Assembly (NCBI RefSeq): GCF_013377535.1
Contig: NZ_JABCJE010000014.1
Span: forward strand, 1 to 64,000
Direction: 5' to 3'
Length of the DNA stretch: 64,000 bases
DNA from: Donghicola mangrovi
Lineage (GTDB): Bacteria; Pseudomonadota; Alphaproteobacteria; Rhodobacterales; Rhodobacteraceae
This document shows, in pieces, positions 29,523 to 39,140 of this stretch (position 1 is its first letter; every line of letters starts with the position of its first letter). The translations under genes were made by a program, and so were the position numbers. The notes under the pieces are model-generated. The model was not told the origin of the DNA. It ran no database searches and saw only the letters and a program-made list of their open reading frames with translations.

Positions 29523-29734
29523 CGTGTTCCCGGCTGGCGCTGGCGCTATACCCGTTCGTCGCCGCCGCGGTGGCCATCAACCTCTTCATGGCCGGTCTTC
29601 TGAGCCAGTCTGTCGGCCTGCCCGCCTTGCCACCCCTCGCCGCCCTTCTCGCCGCGATCCCGCTGGGGGTTCCCGCCACCGCGCTGGCGGTCCGCTGGGT
29701 CCGGCAACTGCTTGCAGAAGCCGGGGAGCCGTGA
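29519..29734 (+). CDS. Small two-helix membrane protein ending the nir operon
   Basis: A 71-aa hydrophobic protein (MTCSRLALALYPFVAAAVAI start) with two predicted membrane helices (about residues 7-29 and 37-59) and a basic-acidic C-terminus (RQLLAEAGEP). The ATG overlaps the stop of the CbiX-like gene, so it is translationally coupled and belongs to the nir transcript. I do not recognise the family. It ends 7 bp from the convergent peroxidase gene. Confidence 0.75.
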   Translation: MTCSRLALALYPFVAAAVAINLFMAGLLSQSVGLPALPPLAALLAAIPLGVPATALAVRWVRQLLAEAGEP

Positions 29735-29741
29735 GCCTGTC

Positions 29742-30878
29742 TCAGTCGTCCTGCGGCTCGTAACGGCTGTCGGTCAGGGTCTCGAGAAAGGCCACCAGCG
29801 CGTCGATCCGCTGGTCATCGAGCGCGGGACCATGCGTCAGCTCCGTGACGGCCAGCGTCTGCGGCACCTGCGGCACCCCGAACGGCTCCCCGGTTTCGGG
29901 GTTCGTCCAGCGCTTTGGATCGCGTGAGTTGTAACGGTTGTAGAACAGGATCACCGTGCGCAGGTCGGCAAAGACCCCGTTGTGCATGTAGGGCCCGGTC
30001 ACGGCGACGTTGCGCAGCGTCGGCGTGCGGAACTTGCCCGCCTGCTCCGGATCGTCGATCGTCGCCGCAAGCCCCATGTCCTGCGTCCCCGTCGCCACCC
30101 CGTTGCGCGCCCGCAGCTCCGTGTTCTCGGGCACGCCGATGTTGTGGTAGCGGTGATCGGTAAAGGTCTCGCGCGGGTCCATGGCGCTTTGCGACAGCTG
30201 GTGGCACTGGTTGCAATTGGTGAACTGCTCCGAGAAGAACAGCAGCCGCCCAAGCTCCTCCTCGCGGGTCAACTCGGCCTCGCCGCGCAGGAAACGGTCG
30301 TACTTGCTGTCAAAGGGACTGATCTCCGGACGCGCCTCGTAGGCGGCCAGCGCCTGCGTCAGGGCGTCATAACCCATCTCGGGGTCTTGCAGGATGCCCA
30401 TCCCGAACAGCCGCGGAAAGGCTTCGGCATAGACCGGGTCCTCGGCCAGCCGCGCAACGGCACTGGCCTTGTCGGGCATTCCCATCTCGATGGGGTTCAG
30501 GATCGGCCCGCCCGCCTGCTCTGCCAGCGAAGATACCCGCCCATCTTGGAACAGGCCCCCCAGCCATTCGCCATCGGCACGCCGCGCGAGCGGCGGCACC
30601 AACCCGGCATAGGGAATGCCCGGCGCGTTGCGATCCCCCAGCGTGTCCGCGCCATCCCCCGGCGAGCCCGCGCCGCGCGGATCGCTGAAGCCACGGGCGG
30701 GATCGTGGCAGGTGGCGCAGGACTGGCTGCGGTTCCGCGACAGGTTCACGTCAAAGAACAGCCGCTCGCCAAGCGCGGCACGCTCCGCGTCCCGGTCCAG
30801 CGGTTGCGCGACGGTCGCAGGACAGGTGAAAGCCGCGAACAGAACGGCAAGACCCAGGCAGGCTGGCAGGGGGTTCAT
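29742..30878 (-). CDS. Dihaem cytochrome c peroxidase / MauG family protein
   Basis: A 378-aa secreted protein (signal peptide to about residue 24, ATVAQ) with two haem-c motifs: CATCH (54-58) and CNQCH near residue 220. The pattern RTPTLRNVAVTGPYMHNGVFADLRTVI is typical of bacterial dihaem peroxidases. It would reduce H2O2 with electrons from cytochrome c in the periplasm. The start at 30878 (MNPLPACLG) gives the signal peptide. A perfect Dnr-type box lies 76 nt upstream, shared with divergent hemN, so it seems co-regulated with denitrification. Confidence 0.9.
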   Translation of the reverse strand: MNPLPACLGLAVLFAAFTCPATVAQPLDRDAERAALGERLFFDVNLSRNRSQSCATCHDPARGFSDPRGAGSPGDGADTLGDRNAPGIPYAGLVPPLARRADGEWLGGLFQDGRVSSLAEQAGGPILNPIEMGMPDKASAVARLAEDPVYAEAFPRLFGMGILQDPEMGYDALTQALAAYEARPEISPFDSKYDRFLRGEAELTREEELGRLLFFSEQFTNCNQCHQLSQSAMDPRETFTDHRYHNIGVPENTELRARNGVATGTQDMGLAATIDDPEQAGKFRTPTLRNVAVTGPYMHNGVFADLRTVILFYNRYNSRDPKRWTNPETGEPFGVPQVPQTLAVTELTHGPALDDQRIDALVAFLETLTDSRYEPQDD

Positions 30879-30954
30879 GGCGGGATCTTTCGGGCGAACT
30901 CTCAGGGCGGGCTGCAATCCTGATGCCTTTTGTCGGACTTTACCGTCTCGCACT

Positions 30955-30968
30955 TTGACATCTGTCAA
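30955..30968. promoter_or_regulatory. Perfect Dnr/NnrR-type palindrome between peroxidase gene and hemN
   Basis: TTGAC-ATCT-GTCAA is a fully symmetric site, the best box in the window. It lies 34 nt before the hemN ATG (plus) and 76 nt before the peroxidase ATG (minus). Confidence 0.85.
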
Positions 30969-31002
30969 GTCGCGCCCCTGCGAAAAAGCGCATATCCCTC
31001 GC

Positions 31003-32355
31003 ATGAAACAGATCGACCGCCTCGAGTCCCTCGGCCTCTACGACGCCCGGGTGCCCCGCTACACCTCCTATCCCACCGCGCCGGTGTTCTCGCCTGCGGT
31101 CGGGGCCACGCAGCAGGCGCAGGCGCTCGCCGAACTCGATCCGGCGGACCCAGTGTCGGTCTATTTCCACATTCCCTTTTGCGAACGGCTCTGCTGGTTC
31201 TGCGCCTGCCGCACCCAAGGCACCCAGACCCTCGCCCCGGTCGAGGCCTATATCGCCACGCTCGAACGCGAGTTGACGCTGCTGGCCGATGTCCTGCCCA
31301 AGGGGTTGCGCATGGGCCGGATGCACTGGGGTGGAGGCACGCCGACGATCCTGCCGCCCGCGTTGATCCACCGCCTCGCCCGCGCCGTGAAGGCGGTCAT
31401 TCCCCCCGTCGAGGGCTACGAATTCTCGGTCGAGATCGACCCGATGATGGTGGACGCGGAGAAGATCGCCGCCTTGGCGACCGAAGGCATGACCCGCGCA
31501 AGCATCGGCATCCAGGACTTCGATCCCCTCGTGCAGCAGGCCATCGGCCGCCCGCAACCGTTTGAAGACACACGCAAATGCGTCGACATGCTGCGCGCCG
31601 CCGGGATCGGCTCGCTGAACGCAGACCTTGTCTACGGCTTACCCCACCAAGACGCCGCGCGGCTTGACGATACCGTGTCCAAAGTGCTCGACCTCGCGCC
31701 CGACCGCATCGCGCTGTTCGGCTACGCCCATGTGCCGTGGATGGCCAAGCGCCAGAAGCTGATCGACCAATCCGTCTTGCCCGGGGACAAGGACCGCCAC
31801 GCGCTGGCGGCGCAGGCGGGTGCGCGGTTCCGCGCGGCGGGCTTTGACGCCATCGGCATCGACCATTTCGCGCGACCCGCCGACGGGCTGGCCGAAGCCG
31901 CCCACACCGGCCATCTGCGCCGCAACTTCCAGGGCTATGTCGACGACACATGCCCGACGCGGATCGGCCTCGGGGCCTCGTCGATCTCGCGCCTGCCCAC
32001 CGGCTACATCCAGAACGCCAGCGCCACCCCCGCCTACGTGCAGCGCATCGAAGCCGGGGAACTGGCCGGGGGGCGCGGCCATGTCATGAGCGACGACGAC
32101 CTCCTGCGCGCCGCCGCCATCGAGCGCATCATGTGCGATTTCGCGCTGGACCTCGCGGCGCTTGCGCCCTTCGGTCCTGCCGCGCAGGCGCTGCTCCCGG
32201 TGATGGCCGAGGTGGCGCAACGCTACGGCGACCTCGTGACACTCGACGGCACGCGCCTTGCGATCCACCCCGAGGGCCGCGCCCTGACGCGGATCATCGC
32301 CAGCGCCTTTGACGCCTACACCGACACCGGCGCGCGCTACAGCCAGGCGTCCTGA
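31003..32355 (+). CDS. hemN: HemN, oxygen-independent coproporphyrinogen III oxidase
   Basis: A 450-aa radical SAM enzyme with the HemN-type ligand set C60-x3-C64-x2-C67-x-C69 in FCERLCWFCAC and the GGGTPT motif. It decarboxylates coproporphyrinogen III to protoporphyrinogen IX without O2, supplying haem for the many cytochromes encoded here under anoxia. The upstream portion of the long open frame lies within the divergent peroxidase gene. The start at 31003 is 34 nt after the perfect Dnr-type box. Confidence 0.95.
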   Translation: MKQIDRLESLGLYDARVPRYTSYPTAPVFSPAVGATQQAQALAELDPADPVSVYFHIPFCERLCWFCACRTQGTQTLAPVEAYIATLERELTLLADVLPKGLRMGRMHWGGGTPTILPPALIHRLARAVKAVIPPVEGYEFSVEIDPMMVDAEKIAALATEGMTRASIGIQDFDPLVQQAIGRPQPFEDTRKCVDMLRAAGIGSLNADLVYGLPHQDAARLDDTVSKVLDLAPDRIALFGYAHVPWMAKRQKLIDQSVLPGDKDRHALAAQAGARFRAAGFDAIGIDHFARPADGLAEAAHTGHLRRNFQGYVDDTCPTRIGLGASSISRLPTGYIQNASATPAYVQRIEAGELAGGRGHVMSDDDLLRAAAIERIMCDFALDLAALAPFGPAAQALLPVMAEVAQRYGDLVTLDGTRLAIHPEGRALTRIIASAFDAYTDTGARYSQAS

Positions 32356-32362
32356 GGGAACC

Positions 32363-32387
32363 CGGCCCCCGGCATCACCCGGGGCCG
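32363..32387. terminator. Hairpin between hemN and the c550 gene
   Basis: CGGCCCC(C)GG ... CCGGGGCCG forms a nine-pair stem with a single-base bulge and a short loop. It lies between the convergent stops of hemN and the cytochrome c550 gene and could terminate both. Confidence 0.6.
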
Positions 32388-32394
32388 CAGCCCG

Positions 32395-32805
32395 TCAGTC
32401 GGTCAACGTCGCCAGCCACGCCGCCATGTCTTCCGCACCCTTCTTGTGCTTGTAGCTCATGGTCGTCTTCGCCTTCGGATTGCCGGTCTTCTCCTTCAGC
32501 CAGCCCTTCGGGTCGGTGATGTAGGCGGCCAGCGAAGCCTCGTCCCAGACCGAGCCATCGGCCCCCGCGGCCACGAGGTCATTCCCGTACTTGAAGCCCT
32601 CTGCGGTGCCGATCGTGCGCCCGATCACGCCATAGAGGTTCGGCCCGGTCTTGCCGCCCTTCACGACCTCCGTACCGTCAGCGGCCACGATGGAATGGCA
32701 GGCCTTGCACTTCTTGAAATCGGCCTCGCCCGCAGCCGGATCGGCGGCCTGCGCCGCCCCGGCCAACGCCAGAGCCGCAGCCAGCGTCATGGTGAATAGT
32801 CTCAT
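32395..32805 (-). CDS. cycA: Cytochrome c550 (class I, cytochrome c2 family)
   Basis: A 136-aa periplasmic cytochrome: signal peptide to about residue 20 (AAQA), CKACH at 33-37, the GGKTGPNLYGVIGR loop and the Met ligand in KAKTTMSYK. It closely resembles Paracoccus c550, an electron donor to NirS, NorC, NosZ and peroxidase. A GAAGGAG ribosome-binding site precedes the ATG, and the gene lies 11 bp after nosX on the same strand. It is thus the last gene of the nos operon and not a separate housekeeping locus. Confidence 0.9.
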   Translation of the reverse strand: MRLFTMTLAAALALAGAAQAADPAAGEADFKKCKACHSIVAADGTEVVKGGKTGPNLYGVIGRTIGTAEGFKYGNDLVAAGADGSVWDEASLAAYITDPKGWLKEKTGNPKAKTTMSYKHKKGAEDMAAWLATLTD

Positions 32806-32816
32806 GTGGAACTCCT

Positions 32817-33704
32817 TCAGGTTTCGGTTGGGTCGTTCAGTATCGCTTCGAGCCGCGCACCCTCGACGCGGGCGAGACAGGCGCGGACCTCGGCCTCCCC
32901 GGTGACAAGGCACAGCCCCGTGGACAGCGCATCCGCCATCGCGGCGCTGGTGGCGCTGATGCTGACCTGCCTGTCCGGCACCGGCGCGCCCGTGGGGTGC
33001 AGGATGTGTCCCTGCCGCCCCGCCGCATCCAGCACGGTACCAAGCGTGGCCGAGGTCGCCAGCGCCCGGTCGCGCAACATCAATCTCCGCTCCGTACGTG
33101 CAATCCGCACGGGCCAGCCGGGTTGTGCCTGCGGCTTGCCACGCGCGGAGATCTCGCCGGTATCCACCAGCACATCCGCCACGCCCTCGGCCCGCAACAG
33201 CGCCGCGATGCGGTCCGCGACATAGCCCTGTGCGATGCCGTTGAGGGTCAGCGCCTGCCCCCTCTCAAGCCGCACCTCGGAGGTGTCGAACCGCACCCGG
33301 TCGAACCCGATCCCGTCACGCGCCGCGTTCACGTCGCCGCCCTCGGCCAGCGCCAGCCACAGCGGCTGCACCGTCGGATCGAACAGGCCGCCCGTGACGT
33401 CATGCGCCCGCCGCGCCACGGCAAGGCAATCGAGCAGTTCAAAGGAGGGCGCAACCAGCCGACCGTCGCGGTTCAGCCGGGTCAGTTCCGAGTCGCCATA
33501 AAGGCTGAAGATCCGCTCCAGCCGGGAGATCTCTGCCACGGCATGACGGGTCAGCCGATCCGCCTCCGGATGGACCATGCGGATCTGCGCCCGCGCGCCA
33601 AGTGCCGTGCCCTGCCAGCGCAAGGCCTGCGCAGACAGTTCGCTTGCCAGCCCCCCAGCACAGGCCGCCAGCAGGAAACGACGTCGTGTCAATCCCATGC
33701 TCAT
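32817..33704 (-). CDS. nosX: NosX, ApbE-type FMN transferase for NosR
   Basis: A 295-aa ApbE-family protein with a Tat signal (TRRRFLLAACAGGLASELSA). Family blocks are LTLNGIAQGYVADRIAALL, VLVDTGEISARG and SISATSAAMADALSTGLCL. It attaches FMN to the Thr of the SGAT motif in NosR in the periplasm. Start codons at 33704 and 33698 are both possible; the former overlaps the nosL stop. It is a paralogue of nirX in the same cluster. Confidence 0.92.
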   Translation of the reverse strand: MSMGLTRRRFLLAACAGGLASELSAQALRWQGTALGARAQIRMVHPEADRLTRHAVAEISRLERIFSLYGDSELTRLNRDGRLVAPSFELLDCLAVARRAHDVTGGLFDPTVQPLWLALAEGGDVNAARDGIGFDRVRFDTSEVRLERGQALTLNGIAQGYVADRIAALLRAEGVADVLVDTGEISARGKPQAQPGWPVRIARTERRLMLRDRALATSATLGTVLDAAGRQGHILHPTGAPVPDRQVSISATSAAMADALSTGLCLVTGEAEVRACLARVEGARLEAILNDPTET

Positions 33705-34225
33705 CCCTCCCCACCCGAAAGACGGCGCATCCGCTGCGCCATGTCGGCGTCATCAGCTGGCAGGGGCGCACCCTCCCCCAGCGCCTTGATATCATCCAGC
33801 ACCGCGACCCTGCCGCCATGTGCCAGGGCAAATCCCTCTGCCGCCGCGCGCGTGGCAAAGGGAACCATTTCGGGCGCGCCCATGCCGCCCGTCGCATCGG
33901 ACCCGGTGACGTAGAACGCCTGTCGCGCGTCGATCCATGACCCCGGCGCGGCCCATGTGGCCCCGGTCATGTCCTGCACGTAGGTGACCGTCACGGCATG
34001 GCTCTGCTCCGGCATCGCGAGGTAGGCCAGCGTGTCGCTCACCTGACTGAAGAACAGCGGCGCGAGGGCGCCGTCGAGGTGGACCTGCCCCTTCGGGCCT
34101 TCGTGTTCCAGCAGCAGCATCTGGCAGTAATGCCCGGCGCTTTCCTCGGTCAGGGCGACGGGCAGCGGCAGGGGCGCCTCCTCCTTGCAGGCGGACAACA
34201 GCAGAATCAGGCAAAGGCGTTTCAA
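33701..34225 (-). CDS. nosL: NosL, copper-delivery lipoprotein for NosZ
   Basis: A 174-aa outer-membrane or periplasmic lipoprotein delivering Cu(I) to the CuZ site of N2O reductase. A TTG start at 34225, overlapping the nosY stop (TTGA), gives MKRLCLILLLSAC, a short lipoprotein signal with the lipidated Cys at 13. The Cu-binding C-x-M motif is C34-Q-M36, followed by HEGPKGQVHLDG. No ATG fits; starts further upstream would lie deep in nosY and lose the signal. Confidence 0.9.
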   Translation of the reverse strand: MKRLCLILLLSACKEEAPLPLPVALTEESAGHYCQMLLLEHEGPKGQVHLDGALAPLFFSQVSDTLAYLAMPEQSHAVTVTYVQDMTGATWAAPGSWIDARQAFYVTGSDATGGMGAPEMVPFATRAAAEGFALAHGGRVAVLDDIKALGEGAPLPADDADMAQRMRRLSGGEG

Positions 34226-35046
34226 GGCTGAACCCTTTCGAACGACAGCCGCGCCAGAAGGGCGGCGACAACAGGCCACAGAAGGAGCGCGGCAAGCGGC
34301 TTCCACACCGCGATGCTCGACGCCGCGCCGGACAGGCCCGAGGCCGCATCCACCGACTGCGACGCGGCGAGGTTGAAAAGGCGGAAGGCATCGGCAGGGT
34401 TCAGCACCAGTGCATAGGGGAACACGCGGGTCGTGAAGGCGCCGCCGTCATCCGCCACCACGGCGGCCAGCAGCCCGAGGTCATAGAGCACGATCACCGC
34501 CAGCCAGAGCCCGATCGCCATGGCCGCCGCCCCCGAGGCCCTCCGCGCGAGGCAGGACAGCGCGTGTCCCAGCGACAGAAACGCCATGCCCAGCAAGAGC
34601 GAGGTCCAGAACAGCCGTCCCAGCGCACCAAGTCCCTGCACGGCCTCCCTCCCGCCCATGGCGAAGCCCATGAGTGCCGCCGCCCCGCAGCCCGCGAGGA
34701 TCGCCAGCGCCAACACCACGGTCTGCGCCACGAGTTTCCCCGCCAGCAGGCTGCCCCGCGACAGCGGATATGCCAGCGTCAGCGCCAGCGTGCCGCGCTC
34801 CGCCTCTCCGGCCACGGCGTCGAAGGACACCAGCAGCGCGATCAGAGGCACGAGGTAGACGGCCAGCGACACGAGGCTCGCCACGATCACCGAGAGCGGA
34901 TCGGCGGCCACCCCGGTGGCCCCCGTCCCCGCCGCCGACAGCACCAGCGAGAACAGCACCATCATCGCTGCGCCCATGGCCACCCAGCGGTTGCGCAGCG
35001 CGATGCGGAATTCGATCTCCGCCGTAGACAGGATCCGGTTCAGCAT
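34222..35046 (-). CDS. nosY: NosY, ABC transporter permease for NosZ maturation
   Basis: A 274-aa membrane protein with six predicted helices. It forms the NosDFY complex with the NosF ATPase and the periplasmic NosD. The N-terminal AEIEFRIALRNRWV and GEAERGTLALTLAYPLSRGSLLAGK loop are typical of NosY. The ATG at 35046 overlaps the nosF stop. Confidence 0.93.
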   Translation of the reverse strand: MLNRILSTAEIEFRIALRNRWVAMGAAMMVLFSLVLSAAGTGATGVAADPLSVIVASLVSLAVYLVPLIALLVSFDAVAGEAERGTLALTLAYPLSRGSLLAGKLVAQTVVLALAILAGCGAAALMGFAMGGREAVQGLGALGRLFWTSLLLGMAFLSLGHALSCLARRASGAAAMAIGLWLAVIVLYDLGLLAAVVADDGGAFTTRVFPYALVLNPADAFRLFNLAASQSVDAASGLSGAASSIAVWKPLAALLLWPVVAALLARLSFERVQP

Positions 35047-35936
35047 CACGCCGCCCCCCTCTGGCTGATCCGCGCGTACAGGTCGTCCAGACCCGGCGCG
35101 TGGATGTCGAAATCAACGATCAAGTCGCGCGCCTGCGCGATCCGGCTCAGCGCGTCCAGCTTGTCCCTGAGTGCGCAGGGAAAGCGCAGGACGCCCTCGC
35201 CGCTGGCCTCGGGGAACAGCGCGCGCACCGTTCCATCGACGTCACGGCGCGGCGTGATCCGCACCTCCAGCGGCAGCTGCGCCTCGGCGCGCAGCTGTGC
35301 AAGCGTGCCCTCGGCCACCAGCCGCCCCTTGGACAGCACCAGAAGCCGGTCGGTGCGCGCCTCCAGCTCAGACAGCGCGTGCGAGGACATGAGCACCGCA
35401 GTCCCCTGCCCGGCCAACTCGTCCAGCAGCGCGTAGAAATCGCGCCGCGAAATGGGGTCGAGCCCCGATGTCGGCTCGTCCAGGATCATCAGGCGCGGCG
35501 CGCCGATCAGGGCCTGTGCAAGGCCAACCCTCTGCCGCATCCCCTTGGAATAGCTGCCGAACCGGCGGTCCGCCGCATCCGCCAGCCCGACCTTTTCCAA
35601 CAGCGCGTCTGCCTGATGCGCCGGTTGCCCGCGCAGCCGCAGGCAATGGCGCAGCATCTCGCGCCCGGTCAGCGCGGGGTGAAAGGCCGCGTTCTCCGGC
35701 AGGTAGGCCGTGACCGCCCGCGCCACCGCGCTGCCGGGGGCATGCCCCGCCACGTCGACCGAGCCGCCGTCGGGCATGAGCAGGCCGAGGACGGTCTTCA
35801 TCAGCGTGGATTTCCCCGCGCCATTGTGGCCCAACAACGCGACGCGCTCGCCCGCCGCAACGCGGAAGGACACGTCGTCCAGCGCCGCCCGACCGTCATA
35901 GCGCTTAGTGAGATTGCAAAGCATCAGGATCGTCAT
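35046..35936 (-). CDS. nosF: NosF, ABC transporter ATPase for NosZ maturation
   Basis: A 296-aa ABC ATPase: Walker A GHNGAGKST (36-44), signature YSKGMRQR, Walker B LMILDEPTSGLDP, and a switch His in SSHALSE. The start at 35936 (MTILMLCNLTKRYDG) follows a GGGAGG ribosome-binding site and overlaps the end of nosD by 32 bp. It powers NosDFY, which with NosL assembles the copper-sulfide CuZ centre. Confidence 0.95.
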   Translation of the reverse strand: MTILMLCNLTKRYDGRAALDDVSFRVAAGERVALLGHNGAGKSTLMKTVLGLLMPDGGSVDVAGHAPGSAVARAVTAYLPENAAFHPALTGREMLRHCLRLRGQPAHQADALLEKVGLADAADRRFGSYSKGMRQRVGLAQALIGAPRLMILDEPTSGLDPISRRDFYALLDELAGQGTAVLMSSHALSELEARTDRLLVLSKGRLVAEGTLAQLRAEAQLPLEVRITPRRDVDGTVRALFPEASGEGVLRFPCALRDKLDALSRIAQARDLIVDFDIHAPGLDDLYARISQRGAA

Positions 35937-37221
35937 CCTCGCCTCCCTTCGTCCAGAGCGGCACTGCCTGGGCATAAAGTTGAAACGGTTCCGGCAGGCT
36001 GCGGGAGGGGGCGGTCACCAGCGGGTGACTGTCCACCACGCCGCCGGTGCGCGCCGCCGGGAATTGCGCCTGGCTCCAGCGCACCAATTGCACCGCAGGC
36101 GCGCCCATCAGCAATTTCGCCGCCGGTTGCGACCACAGGATATGGTCCATCAAGTCATTCGGCCTGTAGGCGGAATCCGCCCGCGCATCGCCATCGAGGT
36201 CAAAGGCCGCGTGATCCGACCAGTAATTCCCCCGCCCTTCAAAGGACCATTCCACGTCCTTCGTACCGACGTATTTCACCTGCGTGCGGTTTCCGACAAA
36301 GGCATTGCCGGTGATCGTGTTCCTCTCGGACCCGGCGGTGAAATGCACACCGATTTCGCAGCCGTCAAAGACATTCTCGGCCAGCAGGTTCCGGTGGGAA
36401 TTGTAGACAAAGGCGCATTTCTCGGTCCCCCCCGTCACGAGGTTCCCGAAGATGTCCGACTGGTTCGTGAAATTCAGCATCACCCCATGGTCGCGGTCAT
36501 TGACCGAGATATTGTCCCGCGCCACGATCCTGTCGGAATACATCATGGCAAAGCCAAGGTGATTGCCGATGGAGACATTCCCCGACACTTCGGAATCATT
36601 TGTATACATGTAATGCACAGCGAAACGCAGGTCGCGGAACAGGTTGTCCCGGTAGACATTCTTCTTTGAAGAGTTCGAGAAAATCCCGTCGCGCCCATAA
36701 CGCACGGTATTGCCCTCGACCACCGAGCCCGGCGCGTTCCAGACATAGATGCCGTTGCCGCGGTCGTTCATCCGCGCCAGCCGCAAGCCTTCGATCTGGT
36801 TGCCCTTCACCAGCGCATCCCGCGCGCCATGCACTTCCACACCGACAAGGTTGCCGGTCAGGGTATTGTCCAGCACGCGCGCGCCACGCGCCCGTTTCGT
36901 CAGCTTCACCCCGGCGTCGATTGCGTCATGTGAACGGCCGGAATTCGTGACGCCCACGCCTCGGACTGTCACCCCCGCCGCATCGACGGTGATGACCGAC
37001 CCCAGCCCGTGACCGTCCACCACGGCACCGGTTTCACCCTCCAGCGTGAGCGGAACGTTCAGCACCACCGGGCCGTCGTGACGGCCCGGGGCAAGGATCA
37101 GGACGTCCCCCTCCTGCGCCTCGGCCACCGCGCGTACCAGCGCACCGGGCGTCGCGGGAACCGACACACGCTCTGCCCAGACAGGCGCGGCCAGCAGGCA
37201 AAAGAGAAGGACAAAGCGCAT
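35905..37221 (-). CDS. nosD: NosD, periplasmic beta-helix copper maturation protein
   Basis: A 438-aa protein with a signal peptide ([16 protein letters not shown]) and a right-handed parallel beta-helix of repeated GNxxxxN-type turns (about residues 60-330). It docks NosL and apo-NosZ to NosFY. The ATG at 37221 overlaps the nosZ stop. Confidence 0.95.
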   Translation of the reverse strand: MRFVLLFCLLAAPVWAERVSVPATPGALVRAVAEAQEGDVLILAPGRHDGPVVLNVPLTLEGETGAVVDGHGLGSVITVDAAGVTVRGVGVTNSGRSHDAIDAGVKLTKRARGARVLDNTLTGNLVGVEVHGARDALVKGNQIEGLRLARMNDRGNGIYVWNAPGSVVEGNTVRYGRDGIFSNSSKKNVYRDNLFRDLRFAVHYMYTNDSEVSGNVSIGNHLGFAMMYSDRIVARDNISVNDRDHGVMLNFTNQSDIFGNLVTGGTEKCAFVYNSHRNLLAENVFDGCEIGVHFTAGSERNTITGNAFVGNRTQVKYVGTKDVEWSFEGRGNYWSDHAAFDLDGDARADSAYRPNDLMDHILWSQPAAKLLMGAPAVQLVRWSQAQFPAARTGGVVDSHPLVTAPSRSLPEPFQLYAQAVPLWTKGGEDDDPDALQSH

Positions 37222-39140
37222 CAGATCGCTCTCGGCTCGACGAACATGCGGCCGCGCATCTCCATGTGCAGCGCGTGGCAGAACCACTGGCAATAGTACC
37301 AGTAGACCCCCGGTTTCGCCGCCGTGAAGGTGACGGAGGCCGTTGCCTGCGGCGCGACCTCCATCGCCACGCCGTGATTGTTCAGCGTGAAACCATGGGT
37401 CAGGTCGTCGATGTCATCGAGGTTGGTGATGATGACCGTGACCTCGTCATCCTGTTGCACTGTAAAGGATTCCAAGCTGAAGGCCGGGGCCATGGAGGAC
37501 ATGTAGACGCGCACCTTGTTGCCGTCGCGGATCACCGCGTCATGCACGTCGTCGATGTCGACGCCGTCGGCCTCGGCCTGCGCCCGCGTGTCGGCCCACA
37601 TCGGGTCGTTGCGGTTCCACACCGAGAGCGGGTTCACCACCGAGCGATGCACCACGATGCTGTCATGCGGCTCGGCAAAGGTCGGGCCGTCATGCATCAG
37701 GGTCAGCGTCTCGCCGTCGATGGCAAAGAGTTGCTCATTCTCGGGCTTCAGGGGGCCGACGTTAAGGAAGCGGTCCTTCGAGAACTTGTTCATCGAGATG
37801 TAGAACTTGCCATCCGCGTCCAGCGTCTCGCCCATCGAGGTCGAGTTGTGGCCCGGCTGGTACTGCACGTCGTGCTTGGTGATGATTGGGTCGACATCGG
37901 CGCCGCCATAGGCCTGCACCGCCTTCTCGATGTTCCACATCACCACCTGGCTGTCGAGGAACAGCGTGGTCAGCGCGTTGCCCTTGCCGTCAAAGCAGGT
38001 GTGGAGCGGGCCGAGGCCCAGTTCCGGCTCCGCCACGACCGCCGAGCGCGGGTCGATGTCGCTGTCGAACAGCGCATCCAGCTTGCGCACGTCGATCACC
38101 GACACGGTCGGAGACAGCTTGCCGTTGATGCAGAGGTGGACCTTGTCGGGCGCCATGTTCACGCCGTGCGGCGAGTTGGGGATCGGTATATAACGTGTAT
38201 ACTTCTTGTTCTGGCCCTTGCGGCCGTCGATCACCTTCACCCCGTTCAACTCGATGAAGTCGCGAGCAGCAATCCCCGCCTCGATTTCCTTGAGGTTGAA
38301 GACGACGACATGGTCCATGTCGTTCTCCATCATCTCGGCCAGGTTCATGCCCATTTCCGAGTTGTAGGAGGTCGAGAACGCGTATTTCCCATCGTAATCG
38401 CAATCGGTATTGTCGAGGTTGCCCGACACCATGACCTGCCATGCAATCGTCATGTCATCGGCATTGATCGCGGTGTAGAAGTTCACATACTGCGACGGAT
38501 CGTCCAGCACCTTGCCATCGTTGACCATCGGCACCTCGTCTTCGCCATTGGCGAACACGTAATTGGTGCGCGGCCATTTCTGCGGGCGCAGACCGTGGAT
38601 GGCCTTGGCATTGGGAATGTCGATGATCCGGTCGGCCTTCATCACGTCGCAACGCACCCGCGCCACCCGCGTATTGGCCTTGTCGTTCATGAACAGGAAG
38701 CGCCCGTCGTACTTGCCCTCGGTAAAGGACATGTGGACGTGGTGCAAATCGCCGTTGTCGTGGACCTTCTTGCCCTGCGCTGCGAGGTATTCCTTCGTCT
38801 GGGGCATCATGTCCTGCGTCAGGATCTTCAGCGACTCGTTGGTCGAGCCCCAGCCGGTGGCCGAGCAGCGGTTGAACACCGGCACGCGCATCAGTTCGCG
38901 CATGGACGGGATGCCGAGGATGCGCATCTCGCCGGTCTGGCCCGAGGACCAGAAGCCGTAATACTCGTCCAGCTCGCCCGGTGCGGGCGTGGCGTGGGCT
39001 TGCGCCTTGGCCTCGGAGGCCGCCAGTGTCAGCGCGGCGGTGCCGCCCATCAGGCCCACTCGGCCCCCCGCGCTGCCCAGCAACGCCGCACCGGTGGCGG
39101 TGGCCCCCATGAAGCCACGACGGCTCAAACCTTCAGACAT
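37221..39140 (-). CDS. nosZ: NosZ, nitrous oxide reductase (clade I)
   Basis: A 639-aa periplasmic copper enzyme reducing N2O to N2. The Tat signal [10 protein letters not shown] at the N-terminus marks clade I. The propeller supplies CuZ histidines (for example DLHHVHMSF and VHRSV). The C-terminal cupredoxin domain has the CuA motif [12 protein letters not shown] (C617, C621, H625, M628). The ATG at 39140 has an AAGGAGAG ribosome-binding site. Confidence 0.98.
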   Translation of the reverse strand: MSEGLSRRGFMGATATGAALLGSAGGRVGLMGGTAALTLAASEAKAQAHATPAPGELDEYYGFWSSGQTGEMRILGIPSMRELMRVPVFNRCSATGWGSTNESLKILTQDMMPQTKEYLAAQGKKVHDNGDLHHVHMSFTEGKYDGRFLFMNDKANTRVARVRCDVMKADRIIDIPNAKAIHGLRPQKWPRTNYVFANGEDEVPMVNDGKVLDDPSQYVNFYTAINADDMTIAWQVMVSGNLDNTDCDYDGKYAFSTSYNSEMGMNLAEMMENDMDHVVVFNLKEIEAGIAARDFIELNGVKVIDGRKGQNKKYTRYIPIPNSPHGVNMAPDKVHLCINGKLSPTVSVIDVRKLDALFDSDIDPRSAVVAEPELGLGPLHTCFDGKGNALTTLFLDSQVVMWNIEKAVQAYGGADVDPIITKHDVQYQPGHNSTSMGETLDADGKFYISMNKFSKDRFLNVGPLKPENEQLFAIDGETLTLMHDGPTFAEPHDSIVVHRSVVNPLSVWNRNDPMWADTRAQAEADGVDIDDVHDAVIRDGNKVRVYMSSMAPAFSLESFTVQQDDEVTVIITNLDDIDDLTHGFTLNNHGVAMEVAPQATASVTFTAAKPGVYWYYCQWFCHALHMEMRGRMFVEPRAI

